A stretch of 64,000 nucleotides of DNA, from the NCBI GenBank assembly GCA_009911305.1, contig QXXC01000003.1:1-64000 (forward strand), read 5' to 3'. This document shows positions 38,717 to 47,698 of the stretch, in pieces (the first letter of the stretch is position 1; every line of letters starts with the position of its first letter). Source of the DNA: Clostridiaceae bacterium. Its GTDB lineage: Bacteria; Bacillota; Clostridia; Lachnospirales; Lachnospiraceae. The notes beneath the pieces were generated by a model. That model worked only from the letters and a program-made list of their open reading frames with translations. It was not told the origin of the DNA and did not search any database. The position numbers and the translations under genes are program-made.

Positions 38717-39430
38717 ATGAGAGAAGAATGCCTGGTGTGCAAAGCACCTCTGGAATATTTGGAAAACAGTGAACCAATGGAGTGCGCGATCTGCCATAAA
38801 AAGGAGAGCAGCAGGAGCAGATGCGTGAACGGACACTATATCTGTAATGAATGCCATACAGAAGGAATGGATGCTGTCATCGGCCTTTGCCTGGAAGAAT
38901 CATCAAAGAATCCTCTGGAGATCATGGAACGGCTGATGAGGCAGCCGTTTTGCCACATGCATGGGCCGGAGCATCACGTGATGGTCGGCTGCGCGCTCCT
39001 CACCGCGTACCGGAATGCCGGAGGTGAGATTGCTCTTGAGGATGCCCTGATTGAAATGTATGGCAGGGGAAAAGCGGTTCCCGGAGGAAGCTGCGGCTTC
39101 TGGGGCGCCTGCGGCGCGGGGCTCAGCACAGGGATGTTTGTGTCCATCATTTCCGGGGCAACGCCGCTGACAGAGGATGCGTTTCGCCTGTCCCATTTCA
39201 TGACCTCGAAATCGTTAGAGCAGATTGGCCGGATCGGAGGACCGAGGTGCTGCAAAAGAGATTCGTTTTTGTCCATCCTGTGCGCCGTCGAATTTGTGGG
39301 GGAACATTTCGGCATTCAGATGGAGAAATCAGAAGTTGTGTGCAGCTATGCTTCAGGGAACCATCAGTGTATCGGAAAGAGGTGCCCGTTTGCCAGTGCG
39401 AAAGCCATGTTAAGGCATGCTCCGGAATAA
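38717..39430 (+). CDS. DUF5714 family protein
   Basis: A 237-residue cytoplasmic protein rich in cysteine. The N-terminus has a double zinc-ribbon-like pattern (CLVCKAP, CAICHKKE, GHYICNECHTEG) and the core has motifs PFCHMHGPEHHVMVG, GGSCGFWGACGAGLSTGMF and GPRCCKRDSFLSI, ending with CIGKRCPFA. These match the DUF5714 domain, often found in methanogens and Clostridia next to methyltransferase-related genes. The many Cys and His residues suggest metal or Fe-S binding. A TATAAT lies at 38677-38682 and GGAGGCGG precedes the ATG. The function is unknown. Confidence 0.85.
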   Translation: MREECLVCKAPLEYLENSEPMECAICHKKESSRSRCVNGHYICNECHTEGMDAVIGLCLEESSKNPLEIMERLMRQPFCHMHGPEHHVMVGCALLTAYRNAGGEIALEDALIEMYGRGKAVPGGSCGFWGACGAGLSTGMFVSIISGATPLTEDAFRLSHFMTSKSLEQIGRIGGPRCCKRDSFLSILCAVEFVGEHFGIQMEKSEVVCSYASGNHQCIGKRCPFASAKAMLRHAPE

Positions 39431-39622
39431 GAGATCCAATACAATACCTACTATGACCGTCAGCTTAATAACTGGCTGCATAAATACGTCTATAAGAGGA
39501 AATATAAAGATCAGGCTGGATATCGTTTGCGTCAGGCATATGAAAGTGGTAAGATAAAAAACGAAAGTGGGTTTAAGGAGGTGCTTGGAAATGTGTTATC
39601 TGATAGCGAAGAAATTCGGTGA
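39431..39622 (+). pseudogene. Gene remnant without start (about 63 codons)
   Basis: Directly after the DUF5714 stop an open frame without any start codon at its head encodes IQYNTYYDRQLNNWLHKYV, then RLRQAYESGKIKNESGFKEV, and stops at 39620-39622. Its AT-rich codons and hydrophilic helical sequence differ from its neighbours. It reads like the 3' end of a gene whose 5' part was lost by recombination next to the DUF5714 gene. The family is not recognised. Confidence 0.5.
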
Positions 39623-39815
39623 TACAGGTTGTTTGGCCTTACAGACATCACATGGCCAGCATCTGGCAGATTTTAAGAAGAAGTTGATAAGAACCGTTGG
39701 ATATGACACCATTCAACTGGTGACAATCAGCCGTCCTTCTGCCTATGGGGAGTATGAGCCTTACCATTTCCTTGAAACAGAGCAGGAGTTTGAGGAGGCA
39801 GTAAAGAATTTGTAG
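39591..39815 (+). CDS. Small conserved protein of unknown function (74 aa)
   Basis: A 74-residue protein beginning MCYLIAKKFGDTGCLALQTS and containing VGYDTIQLVTISRPSAYGEY and EPYHFLETEQEFEEAV. I recognise this pattern as a recurrent small family of Clostridia without known function. AAGGAGG lies 9 bases before the ATG at 39591, inside the tail of the preceding remnant, suggesting that both came as one unit. A terminator follows. Confidence 0.72.
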   Translation: MCYLIAKKFGDTGCLALQTSHGQHLADFKKKLIRTVGYDTIQLVTISRPSAYGEYEPYHFLETEQEFEEAVKNL

Positions 39816-39895
39816 AGGTTTGATGATAAGAAAAATAAAAAAACACTGCAAAATGGCGCATATTCAGAAAGCAATCTGCAGTGGAAACGGTTCCC

Positions 39896-39926
39896 TTGCC
39901 CTGACACAATCCCTGTGTCAGGGCAA
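39896..39926 (+). terminator. Intrinsic-type terminator between convergent genes
   Basis: TTGCCCTGACAC pairs perfectly with GTGTCAGGGCAA around a 7-base loop and is followed by GGCCTTTTATG. It lies 80 bases after the 74-residue gene and 23 bases before the stop of the convergent Fe-S protein gene. Confidence 0.7.
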
Positions 39927-39949
39927 GGCCTTTTATGTTGTATTTTCCT

Positions 39950-40558
39950 CTATTGTCCGTTTCCTTCCGGTTTCTGTCCCGGGGCTGCGTTTCTGGCTCT
40001 GCATATGAGCTGCGTCATGGTTCCCATGGGGCAGTACACGCACCAGGAGCGGGGCTTGAAGAGGATCATGGTAAACAGCCCCAGCACGGTGGAGGTGAGC
40101 ATCACGCTGTAGAAGCCAAAGGCAAACTGCGCGACGCCGTCAGAAAAGAGGGAGCCATGGTAGGCCCAGCGCCATGGGAGCTTAAATGTCCACAGCAGTG
40201 TAACCACCGTGTTCAGGCTTCCGGCGCCGGCGAAGACGAGCCATGTGTTCCACAGCATGAGGAAGAACATGACAAAGAAGAAGGTTAAAAATCCGTACCG
40301 GAACCAGGCGGATCTCATCCAGGCCGGGATATCCTTCTTCCGGGAGAGGCCGAAGCGGCCGCCCAGGAGGGAAAAGAGCTGTCCTCTGCCGCAGTATTTG
40401 TTGCAGTAGGCCTTATTTCCCTTTATAATCGCGATGAGAAGGGGGATAAAAAAGCAGAGAAGCCCCAGCCATGCAAAAAGGATGTTGAAAAATCCAAGGA
40501 TCAGGTACGTGAGCGAGACAATCCACAGGTAATCATACCATTTCTTTTTTTGATTCAC
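39950..40558 (-). CDS. NapH/NosR-like membrane 4Fe-4S protein
   Basis: A 202-residue membrane protein with about four to five hydrophobic segments and two cysteine motifs: YCNKYCGRGQL near residue 55 and WCVYCPMGTMTQLIC near the C-terminus, as in the NapH/NosR/RdxA group that moves electrons across the membrane. The start is the GTG at 40558, overlapping the ferredoxin stop by 4 bases (GTGA), with GGAGG upstream; longer reading would only repeat ferredoxin DNA in another frame. With the ferredoxin it forms a two-gene electron-transfer unit of unknown partner. Confidence 0.82.
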   Translation of the reverse strand: MNQKKKWYDYLWIVSLTYLILGFFNILFAWLGLLCFFIPLLIAIIKGNKAYCNKYCGRGQLFSLLGGRFGLSRKKDIPAWMRSAWFRYGFLTFFFVMFFLMLWNTWLVFAGAGSLNTVVTLLWTFKLPWRWAYHGSLFSDGVAQFAFGFYSVMLTSTVLGLFTMILFKPRSWCVYCPMGTMTQLICRARNAAPGQKPEGNGQ

Positions 40559-40752
40559 AGTTTGGCCACCTCCAGTGTGATGATACTTGCAGGACATTCT
40601 TTTGCGCATTTTCCGCATCCGACGCATAATTCGCTGTTGATTTGTGCGCAGATGCCTTGGGGGATGGAGATGGCGCTTCTTGGACATACCTTCATGCAGC
40701 AGCCGCAGGCGACGCATTCCCGGGCGCTGACAACCGCTTTTCTTTTTGCCAT
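40555..40752 (-). CDS. 2[4Fe-4S] ferredoxin-type protein
   Basis: A 65-residue protein with two CxxCxxCxxxCP motifs: CVACGCCMKVCP and CVGCGKCAKECP, the classic binding sites for two [4Fe-4S] clusters. It would carry electrons in the cytoplasm, probably to or from the membrane Fe-S protein encoded immediately downstream, with which it overlaps by 4 bases. AAAGGAGC lies 8 bases before the ATG. Confidence 0.93.
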   Translation of the reverse strand: MAKRKAVVSARECVACGCCMKVCPRSAISIPQGICAQINSELCVGCGKCAKECPASIITLEVAKL

Positions 40753-40810
40753 GATAAAGCTCCTTTATGTTTTATTAAGTATACAGGGAAATGGGGTTTA
40801 TTATAACTGT

Positions 40811-40866
40811 ATAAAAACACTCCTTTTTGATATGAATCGGAAATGTGGATTCTTACCAAAAAGGAG
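40811..40866 (-). terminator. Terminator after the first chemotaxis receptor gene
   Basis: On the minus strand CTCCTTTTTG pairs with CAAAAAGGAG across a 27-base loop and is followed by TGTTTTTATAC. It lies 46 bases past the receptor stop and ahead of the ferredoxin gene. Confidence 0.65.
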
Positions 40867-40911
40867 CTGTTTTTCAGGATACAGCCGTCGTCGGCTGTGG
40901 ATGCATGTGTG

Positions 40912-42918
40912 TTACCGATCGAGCAGACGGAACCGGGCGACCAGCTCGCGCAGCATGATGGCCTGGCCGGAGAGCTCCTCGCTGGCAGAGGCGCTCTGCT
41001 CTGCTGTGGCGACGTTGGTCTGGACAACCGTGGAGATCTGATCAATGCCGCGGGTGATTTCCGTGGTGTCAGACTCCTGCTGCCTGGTGTAGTTTGCAAT
41101 GCCGTCGATTAGCTGATTCATCTCGTCCGCCTGGGTCACTACCTTCAGCATGGAGTCTGCCGTATCCTGTGCGGCGCGCACACCCTCGTCCATGGAGTCC
41201 ACGGTCTGCTGCAGCAGGATCGTGGTTTCCTGTGCGGCGGCGGAAGATTTGCCCGCCAGGGCGCGGACCTCGTCCGCCACTACGGCAAAGCCTTTTCCGG
41301 CGCTTCCTGCCCGGGCGGCCTCCACGGCGGCATTTAAGGCCAGGATATTGGTCTGGAAGGCGATATCCTCAATGGTCCTGACGATCTTGTTGATTTCCGT
41401 CGATTTATCGCTGATGCGCTGGATCACGAGGGTCATATTCTGCATCTTGTCATTGCTGGCCAGAATACCGGTCTTGACATTCTGCGAGATGGCGCTGGCC
41501 TTCTGCGCGCCCAGGGCGATCTTGTGTACGCTGTCCGACACGGCGTTTATATGCTCAGCCAGGGTCTCGACCTCGGCCGCCTGCTCCGTAGAACCCTGGG
41601 AGAGAGTCGTCGCGCCGGCGGAAACCTGCTCTGCGCCGGCGGCCACGTCTCTGGAGGCGGCGCGGAGCTGTCCCATGGCGTTGTTGAGCGAATGGGATAT
41701 CTCATCCAGGGCTGCCTTGATCCGCTTAAACTCGCCGGTGTATTCATTTTCCAGGGTAAACGCCAGATTGCCTGTGGCGATTTCGTGCAGCTTTTCCGAG
41801 ATCTCCGTGATGTAGATCACATAGTCGCGCAGACGCATGGTGACGCGGTTAAAGTCATCCGCCAGCACGCCGAGCTCATCCCTGGAATGGTAACGGATGG
41901 TCTGTTCCAGTTCGCCCTCAGCGATGCGGGTGGCAGCCTGGCTCAGCTCCTTAACCGGGCGGCCGATGACGCGGCGCACCTGGAACACCACCAGGAGGAT
42001 CAGGACCATCACGGCCAGGGCCGCTACCAGAAGCATGGAACCTGTCAGATCGCGCAGCTCCTTGAGGACTTCCTCCCGGGAGACGTACGCTACGGCCATC
42101 CAGTCGCTGCCCGGCACGTTTTCCACCTGGATGTATGTATTGTCATAGAGGGACAGGCCGCTCTTCCCCTCGCGGATCTGCCGGCTGGCGTAGGCGTACA
42201 TGCCCTCATTCATCTGACTGAGAATCTTTCCGGTGACGGCCTTATCCCGGTGGCCGATGATGGTGTCGGTTCGGGTATCAACCAGGAAGATGCCGCCGGT
42301 GTCCTCGATCCGGATGCCGCTGACGATATTGGAAATCGAGTCCAGATACACGTCAGCCGCCGCGACGCCCCGCACGGAGCCGTCCCGTCCCCGGAGAATG
42401 CCGGAAACGCCCACCACATAGGACTGGCTGTGTTCATCGACGTACGCATCGCCTAAAATAAAGTCGTCGGACTTTAAGCCGTCCTGATACCATTTCTTTT
42501 TGAAGGGGTCGTATTCCGGCCCGGCCACAAAGCTGGCGTGGTGCATGGAGCCGTCTGTCAGCGCCACATACAGCCCGTCGGGGTAGGCGGCGTTTTGGTT
42601 TACGGTATGCTTGATATATTCTGTCATGTCGGGGACGTCCATGTCCTCGTATTCGATGGTATCGCGCTGGGTTTCCAGCATGGTCAGCGTGGTGTTCATC
42701 CAGGCCTTTGTCTCCTGGAGCGTCCGCTCTGTCGTGGTCTGCAAGAGCCTCTCGCTCTTATCCAGCAGCGCGCGCGACATCTGGATATAGACTACGGCGA
42801 ACAGAATCGCCACTGCGATCACAACGCTCACAACAATGGATGACGCCAGCTTCCCTGTAATGCCCCAGCCCCGCCTGACAGACCCGGATTGGGAGGCTTC
42901 TTTTGTTCTCTTTTTCAT
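40912..42918 (-). CDS. Methyl-accepting chemotaxis protein with dCache-like sensor
   Basis: A 668-residue receptor. Transmembrane segments lie at about residues 24-47 and 285-310. Between them is a Cache-type sensor ([39 protein letters not shown]). A HAMP domain follows ([20 protein letters not shown]), then the signalling coiled coil whose hairpin tip reads [20 protein letters not shown]. The ligand is unknown. The promoter on the minus strand is TTGTAT (43027-43032) and TATAAT (43004-43009), 17 bases apart. AGGGAGTACAGGTGT precedes the ATG. It lies next to a second receptor gene of similar build but different sensor. Confidence 0.95.
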   Translation of the reverse strand: MKKRTKEASQSGSVRRGWGITGKLASSIVVSVVIAVAILFAVVYIQMSRALLDKSERLLQTTTERTLQETKAWMNTTLTMLETQRDTIEYEDMDVPDMTEYIKHTVNQNAAYPDGLYVALTDGSMHHASFVAGPEYDPFKKKWYQDGLKSDDFILGDAYVDEHSQSYVVGVSGILRGRDGSVRGVAAADVYLDSISNIVSGIRIEDTGGIFLVDTRTDTIIGHRDKAVTGKILSQMNEGMYAYASRQIREGKSGLSLYDNTYIQVENVPGSDWMAVAYVSREEVLKELRDLTGSMLLVAALAVMVLILLVVFQVRRVIGRPVKELSQAATRIAEGELEQTIRYHSRDELGVLADDFNRVTMRLRDYVIYITEISEKLHEIATGNLAFTLENEYTGEFKRIKAALDEISHSLNNAMGQLRAASRDVAAGAEQVSAGATTLSQGSTEQAAEVETLAEHINAVSDSVHKIALGAQKASAISQNVKTGILASNDKMQNMTLVIQRISDKSTEINKIVRTIEDIAFQTNILALNAAVEAARAGSAGKGFAVVADEVRALAGKSSAAAQETTILLQQTVDSMDEGVRAAQDTADSMLKVVTQADEMNQLIDGIANYTRQQESDTTEITRGIDQISTVVQTNVATAEQSASASEELSGQAIMLRELVARFRLLDR

Positions 42919-43003
42919 ACACCTGTACTCCCTTTAGATTTGTATCGTGGTTTTGCCGGATTTTCCGGGTTTATAAACGGAAAATTCATGCAATATTACT
43001 ATA

Positions 43004-43032
43004 ATTATAACAGTGTCTGGAAGGGAATACAA
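43004..43032 (-). promoter_or_regulatory. Promoter of the first chemotaxis receptor gene
   Basis: On the minus strand TTGTAT and TATAAT are separated by 17 bases, giving a start about 80 bases before the ATG at 42918. It is a sigma-A-like promoter; I see no sigma-D motif. Confidence 0.7.
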
Positions 43033-43079
43033 GTGTTTTTGGCGGATCTCATCCCAAACGTTGCGCTTCAGTTACGGTT

Positions 43080-43099
43080 CACACCCCTGCCGGGGTGTG
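43080..43099 (-). terminator. GC-rich hairpin after the second chemotaxis receptor gene
   Basis: CACACCCC pairs perfectly with GGGGTGTG around TGCC. It stands 14 bases past the receptor stop, so termination is likely, though no T tract is seen on the minus strand. Confidence 0.5.
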
Positions 43100-43113
43100 T
43101 CCGGCAGCGCGAT

Positions 43114-45141
43114 CTATTGTATACGGAACTGGCTGATGAGCCGGTTCAGCGTTTTGGCCTGATTGGTCAGTTCATTGGAGATAACGGCGCTCTCATCCGC
43201 GGCAAAGGAGTTGGTTTCCACTACCCTGGAAACCTCTTTGATCCGGTTTTCCACAGAAACGATCATCTCTGACTGCTGGGCGCTGGCATGCGCAATTTCA
43301 TCCATCAGCTCTTTGAGGGACTGGATGCATTCATTGATTACCTGCACCGCTGAGATGGCGAGGCCGGTTGATTCCGTGCCTGTCTTCACATCGTGTATAG
43401 AGCGGCCGATCAGTTCCCCTGTGCTTTTGGCGGCCTCAGAGGACTTGGATGCAAGGCTTCTGACTTCGTCCGACACCGCCGAAAATCCCTTTCCTGCGTC
43501 GCCGGCCCGGCTGGCCTCCACTGCGGCGTTGAGCGCGAGGATATTGGTCTGGAAGGCGATATCCTCAATGGTTTTTATGATGCTGCCGATTTGGGCCGAG
43601 GACTGATCAATGTTTCTGGTGGCCGTGATCAGTTGTTCCATTTTGGCGTCGGCTTCCGACGCATAGCCGGTGACTTTGTCTACCAGCCCGCTGGCATTGC
43701 TGCAGCGCGCGGCGCTGGCCTGGATTTGCGCAGCCATATCCGTGATGTTTGATACGAGTCCGTTGATAGACAGCTTCTGCTGCATGCTTCCCTGGGACAG
43801 GGCCTGGGCCCCTGCAGATACCCGGTTGGCATCGCTGTCCACCTGCCTTGCGATCTGCGTGATATCGCGCATGACATGGGTCAGATGGGCGCGGATGCTT
43901 TTCAGGCTTTCGGCCAGGACCTTGAAATCGCCTATATAGTACGACTCGTTTTTGGCCACATCCACAGCGATATTGCCGTTTGCCATCTCGCCTAAGATGC
44001 GGCCGATATCCTCAATCGTTTTGCGCAGGCAGTCGCAGACATGATGAACGGTCTGTGCGATCAGGCCGATCTCATCGTTTCTGCCGTAAAAGGACTGTAA
44101 TTCCCGGTCTGCGGACAGCTCCAGGTTGCCGAGACGGCTGATGGCCCGTTCCATGGCCATCAGCTCCCGGCCTTCCCGGTGCAGGATGAGCAGCGTGACG
44201 AGTATAATCACGGCTGCCACGATGGCGCACAGGACGCCTACGGTGATGCGCACGGCTGCCACTTTGCCGTAGACCTCCGCCGCATCGTCGCTGACGATGA
44301 AGACCCAGTTGCGGTCCTTTAAATACTTGTAGACGACCAGCTTTTCAACACCCAGTTCGTTCTGATAGGAATAGGAACCCGCCTGCGTGCTGCCGTCCGC
44401 TTTGATCCGCCGGATGATTTCCTGATAGCCGGCGTCCGTGGTCTGCGTATTGAGAAGCGCCTCCTGCCGGTGATAGAGGTATTGGCCGTCCTCGACATTT
44501 AAAAAGACATATTCGCTGTGAGGCAGGCCTTCAATATTCAGATTCAGAAGTTCATCCATCAAATGGCTGGCATAGACGGCGGCTCCTACAAAGCCGATGC
44601 ACTCCTGCTCCTCAAAAAGGGGGTGGTACATGGAAAGAACCATGCTGCCGCTTCCCGGAGAGCGCATGATGCCCAGGTTGGTAAGCTGCGGTCCGGCGAG
44701 AATCGTCCGGGAAAACTCCTCCAGCGATTCGCCGGTCCGGGTGGTGATTCCAACCGCGTTCTTTGAGGTATGTGTCAGGACATAGGTGGAAGGCGTGCCG
44801 ATGTATAAGCCCTCGAAGATCCCCTTGACCGCGGCGAACTCCTCTGTATAGCTCTGCGCCTTTTTCAGGAGGGCGGGATCCTCCGGATGTTTGAGAACAT
44901 CCCGGACCTCGCTGCCGAGCGCAAAGGCTGTCATGTATTCTTCCGCAGAAGACACATAGCTGTTAATGATGGCGGCTCTGGATTCTACGGCGTCGATCAT
45001 CTGGTTTGTGATGTTGCTTTTGACCATGGAGGCGACGCGGCTGGATACGATGAACCAGAGAAGAAGCATGCCTGTAAAGGTGATGGCTGTGGTAATGATG
45101 CTGATGCGCGTGGCAAGCTTTTGATTTGATAAAAACTTCAT
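43114..45141 (-). CDS. Methyl-accepting chemotaxis protein with Cache-like sensor
   Basis: A 675-residue receptor with transmembrane segments at about residues 13-33 and 290-313. The extracellular part (about 40-285) is Cache-like, with LKHPEDPALLKKAQSYTEEF, GIFEGLYIGTP and GFVGAAVYASHLMDEL. The cytoplasmic part ends in the conserved hairpin tip [20 protein letters not shown]. It differs from its neighbour in the sensor but shares the tip, so both signal to one CheA/CheW core. AGGGAGAGTTTCTT precedes the ATG. The promoter is at 45232-45260. Confidence 0.95.
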   Translation of the reverse strand: MKFLSNQKLATRISIITTAITFTGMLLLWFIVSSRVASMVKSNITNQMIDAVESRAAIINSYVSSAEEYMTAFALGSEVRDVLKHPEDPALLKKAQSYTEEFAAVKGIFEGLYIGTPSTYVLTHTSKNAVGITTRTGESLEEFSRTILAGPQLTNLGIMRSPGSGSMVLSMYHPLFEEQECIGFVGAAVYASHLMDELLNLNIEGLPHSEYVFLNVEDGQYLYHRQEALLNTQTTDAGYQEIIRRIKADGSTQAGSYSYQNELGVEKLVVYKYLKDRNWVFIVSDDAAEVYGKVAAVRITVGVLCAIVAAVIILVTLLILHREGRELMAMERAISRLGNLELSADRELQSFYGRNDEIGLIAQTVHHVCDCLRKTIEDIGRILGEMANGNIAVDVAKNESYYIGDFKVLAESLKSIRAHLTHVMRDITQIARQVDSDANRVSAGAQALSQGSMQQKLSINGLVSNITDMAAQIQASAARCSNASGLVDKVTGYASEADAKMEQLITATRNIDQSSAQIGSIIKTIEDIAFQTNILALNAAVEASRAGDAGKGFSAVSDEVRSLASKSSEAAKSTGELIGRSIHDVKTGTESTGLAISAVQVINECIQSLKELMDEIAHASAQQSEMIVSVENRIKEVSRVVETNSFAADESAVISNELTNQAKTLNRLISQFRIQ

Positions 45142-45231
45142 AAGAAACTCTCCCTGTGCTAAAGATTCTCAGAACCGTTCCGGCAGGCAGAACGGCGCGG
45201 ACACGCCCGGAAAAAGAGCGCCGCAAGATCG

Positions 45232-45260
45232 ATTTTAGCATAAACTGACACGTTTTTCAA
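45232..45260 (-). promoter_or_regulatory. Promoter of the second chemotaxis receptor gene
   Basis: On the minus strand TTGAAA (45255-45260) and TAAAAT (45232-45237) are 17 bases apart, about 90 bases before the ATG at 45141. A sigma-A-like promoter. Confidence 0.65.
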
Positions 45261-45351
45261 TAAAAAAAGCAGGGGTGGAAAAGGGGAGTGAATGTCCGTT
45301 ATTTGAACATAAAAAGGCCTGAAAATCCTGACTGTACGGAATGAACCAATC

Positions 45352-45380
45352 TTGCAATTTAGCGCTAAAACAGATATAAT
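45352..45380 (+). promoter_or_regulatory. Promoter of the deo nucleoside salvage operon
   Basis: TTGCAA (45352-45357) and TATAAT (45375-45380) are 17 bases apart, 22 bases before the deoB ATG. The leader is therefore very short, and the GCAGGAGG ribosome site lies within it. A partial dyad, TTTAGCGCTAAA, sits in the spacer and could be an operator. Confidence 0.8.
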
Positions 45381-45402
45381 AAACGCAGGAGGTTTCAAAC
45401 AT

Positions 45403-46566
45403 ATGAAGCGTGTATTTTTAACCGTATTAGACAGTGTGGGGATTGGCGAGATGCCGGATGCCGCGGCATACGGCGATGAGGGCAGCAATACCGTCGCGGC
45501 GGCGGCGTCCAGCCCGTTTTTTTCCATGCCCAATATGCAGCGGCTTGGATTTTTTAATATTGACGGCGTGGACTGCGGCGAGCCGGCGGCTGCGCCGCAG
45601 GGGGCGGTGGCCAGGATGACCGAGGCGTCGAAGGGCAAGGACACGACCATCGGCCACTGGGAGATTGCGGGCGTGATTTCCGGACAGCCTCTCCCCACGT
45701 TTCCGGACGGGTTTCCGGATGAGCTTTTGGATGAATTTAAGAGGGAGACGGGCAGGGGCGTGCTCTGCAATAAGCCGTATTCCGGGACGGATGTGATCCG
45801 GGATTACGGGGAGGAGCATCTGCGGACCGGCGATCTGATCGTCTATACCTCCGCGGACAGCGTGTTCCAGATCGCGGCCCATGAGGAGCTGGTACCGATT
45901 GAGGAGCTGTACCGCTTCTGTGAGATCGCGAGGCGTCTGTGCGCGGGAAAATACGGGGTGGGCCGTGTGATTGCCCGTCCGTTTGAGGGGACGCACCCCT
46001 TTGCGAGGACGTCCAGGCGTCACGATTATTCGCTTGAACCGCCGGCCAAGACGATGTTAAATTATATCAGCGAGTCCAGGAAGGACGTGCTCGCAGTCGG
46101 AAAGATCAACGATATTTTTGCTGGGAGCGGCGTCACGGAGATGGTGCGCACAGTGGATAATGCGGATGGCATTGACAAGACGCTCGCGTGGGGCCGGCGC
46201 GCGTTTAACGGGCTTTGTTTTACGAATCTGGTGGACTATGACATGCTTTACGGCCACAGGAATGACGTGGATGGCTACGCCAGGGCCCTGACATACTTTG
46301 ACGGGCGTCTTCCGGAGCTGCTTGGTATGCTGGGAGATGAGGACATTCTCATGATCACAGCGGATCACGGCTGTGATCCCAGTACGCCGTCCACGGATCA
46401 CTCGAGGGAATACACACCGCTCTTAATCGCCGGGCCTTGTGTGCGGGCAGGCGTGAACCTGGGGACACGGGCGAGCTTTTCCGACATTGCGGCGACCATT
46501 CTCGATTATCTGGAGGTGAAAGGAGAGACGGCGGGGAAGAGCTTCCTGAAAGAAATCTTAAAATAA
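45403..46566 (+). CDS. deoB: Phosphopentomutase
   Basis: A 387-residue enzyme that interconverts ribose/deoxyribose 1-phosphate and 5-phosphate in nucleoside catabolism. Metal-binding and active-site motifs of the alkaline phosphatase superfamily are visible: [11 protein letters not shown] at the N-terminus, the phospho-acceptor region [14 protein letters not shown], and [20 protein letters not shown] near the end. Length matches the family. GCAGGAGG lies before the ATG at 45403; the 17 in-frame codons upstream would fall over the promoter. It is the first gene of deoB-deoC-cdd-pdp. Confidence 0.97.
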   Translation: MKRVFLTVLDSVGIGEMPDAAAYGDEGSNTVAAAASSPFFSMPNMQRLGFFNIDGVDCGEPAAAPQGAVARMTEASKGKDTTIGHWEIAGVISGQPLPTFPDGFPDELLDEFKRETGRGVLCNKPYSGTDVIRDYGEEHLRTGDLIVYTSADSVFQIAAHEELVPIEELYRFCEIARRLCAGKYGVGRVIARPFEGTHPFARTSRRHDYSLEPPAKTMLNYISESRKDVLAVGKINDIFAGSGVTEMVRTVDNADGIDKTLAWGRRAFNGLCFTNLVDYDMLYGHRNDVDGYARALTYFDGRLPELLGMLGDEDILMITADHGCDPSTPSTDHSREYTPLLIAGPCVRAGVNLGTRASFSDIAATILDYLEVKGETAGKSFLKEILK

Positions 46567-46586
46567 GAAGGGATACGGTTTGCAAA

Positions 46587-47252
46587 ATGGATATAAAACA
46601 GATTTTAGGCGCTGTGGATCACACGCTTCTGGCTCCGGATTGTACCTGGGAGCAGATTCAGGAGCTGTGTGACGACGCGCTCCGATACGGGACGGCATCC
46701 GTGTGCATTCCGCCCTGCTATGTAAAGCAGGCAAAGGAATATGGGAAGGACAGGCTTACGGTCTGTACGGTGATTGGCTTTCCGAACGGATACAATACAA
46801 CAGCGGTCAAGGTATTTGAGACGGAGAGCGCTGTGGAGGACGGGGCGGACGAGATCGATATGGTGATCCCCATCGGAGCGCTGAAAAGCGGCCGCGGGGA
46901 GGATGTCCTGGCGGAGATACGGGCCGTGAAAGAGGCCTGCGGGGGCCGGATCCTGAAGGTGATCATTGAGACATGCCTTCTGACGCAGGAGGAGAAGGCG
47001 GTCATGTGCCGCCTGGTCACAGAGGCGGGCGCTGATTTTATCAAGACCTCCACCGGGTTTTCCACGGGGGGCGCCACCTTTGAGGACGTGCGCCTGTTTG
47101 CGGAGCATGTGGGCCCGGGCGTGAAGATCAAGGCGGCCGGCGGCATCGGTTCCATGGAGGACGCAGAGAGGTTTCTGGAGCTGGGCGCGGCCCGCCTGGG
47201 GACGAGCCGGGTGGTGAAGCTTGTAAAGGAGGAGGAGAGAACGGATGGATAA
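46587..47252 (+). CDS. deoC: Deoxyribose-phosphate aldolase
   Basis: A 221-residue class I aldolase that cleaves deoxyribose 5-phosphate to glyceraldehyde 3-phosphate and acetaldehyde. The Schiff-base lysine is in [15 protein letters not shown]; other motifs are [31 protein letters not shown] and [14 protein letters not shown]. It starts 20 bases after deoB and overlaps cdd by 8 bases, so the genes are cotranscribed. The ribosome site (AGAAGGG) is moderate. The TIM-barrel layout and length are normal. Confidence 0.97.
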   Translation: MDIKQILGAVDHTLLAPDCTWEQIQELCDDALRYGTASVCIPPCYVKQAKEYGKDRLTVCTVIGFPNGYNTTAVKVFETESAVEDGADEIDMVIPIGALKSGRGEDVLAEIRAVKEACGGRILKVIIETCLLTQEEKAVMCRLVTEAGADFIKTSTGFSTGGATFEDVRLFAEHVGPGVKIKAAGGIGSMEDAERFLELGAARLGTSRVVKLVKEEERTDG

Positions 47253-47682
47253 TGCATGCAGTCTGACCAGGGAGGAGGCGCAGGCCCTGGTCCGCGCGGC
47301 TTTTGAGGTACTGCCGCAGGCCTATGTTCCCTATTCACATTTTCACGTCGGCGCAGCGCTTCTGTGTGCGGACGGCGCGGTTTACACAGGCGTGAATATT
47401 GAAAATGCGTCCTATCCGGCCACAAACTGTGCGGAGCGGACCGCGATTTTCAAGGCGGTGAGCGAGGGAAAACGCGATTTTAAGGCCATTGCCGTCTGCG
47501 GGGGAATGAACGGGAAGGCAAAGGATTTCTGCCCGCCCTGCGGAATCTGCCGCCAGGTCATGCGGGAATTCTGCCGGCCGGAGGAGTTTAAGGTCCTTCT
47601 GGCAAAATCGTGTTCGGAGTACCGGGAGCTGACGCTTGAGGAGCTGCTGCCCTTAAGCTTTGGGCCCGATAAGCTTGCCTGA
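47245..47682 (+). CDS. cdd: Cytidine deaminase
   Basis: A 145-residue zinc enzyme that converts cytidine and deoxycytidine to uridine and deoxyuridine. The catalytic Glu and zinc ligands are in [10 protein letters not shown] and [10 protein letters not shown], with [12 protein letters not shown] at the N-terminus. This is the short tetrameric form typical of Firmicutes. GGAGGAGAG precedes the ATG inside the end of deoC (8-base overlap). Its products feed the pyrimidine phosphorylase encoded next. Confidence 0.96.
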   Translation: MDNACSLTREEAQALVRAAFEVLPQAYVPYSHFHVGAALLCADGAVYTGVNIENASYPATNCAERTAIFKAVSEGKRDFKAIAVCGGMNGKAKDFCPPCGICRQVMREFCRPEEFKVLLAKSCSEYRELTLEELLPLSFGPDKLA

Positions 47683-47698
47683 GAGGAGGTCTGCGGGG

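Noticed and set aside
41524-42456. Plus-strand open frame of 310 codons opposite the chemotaxis receptor
   Set aside because: It is antisense to a complete receptor with all expected domains and has no supporting signals.
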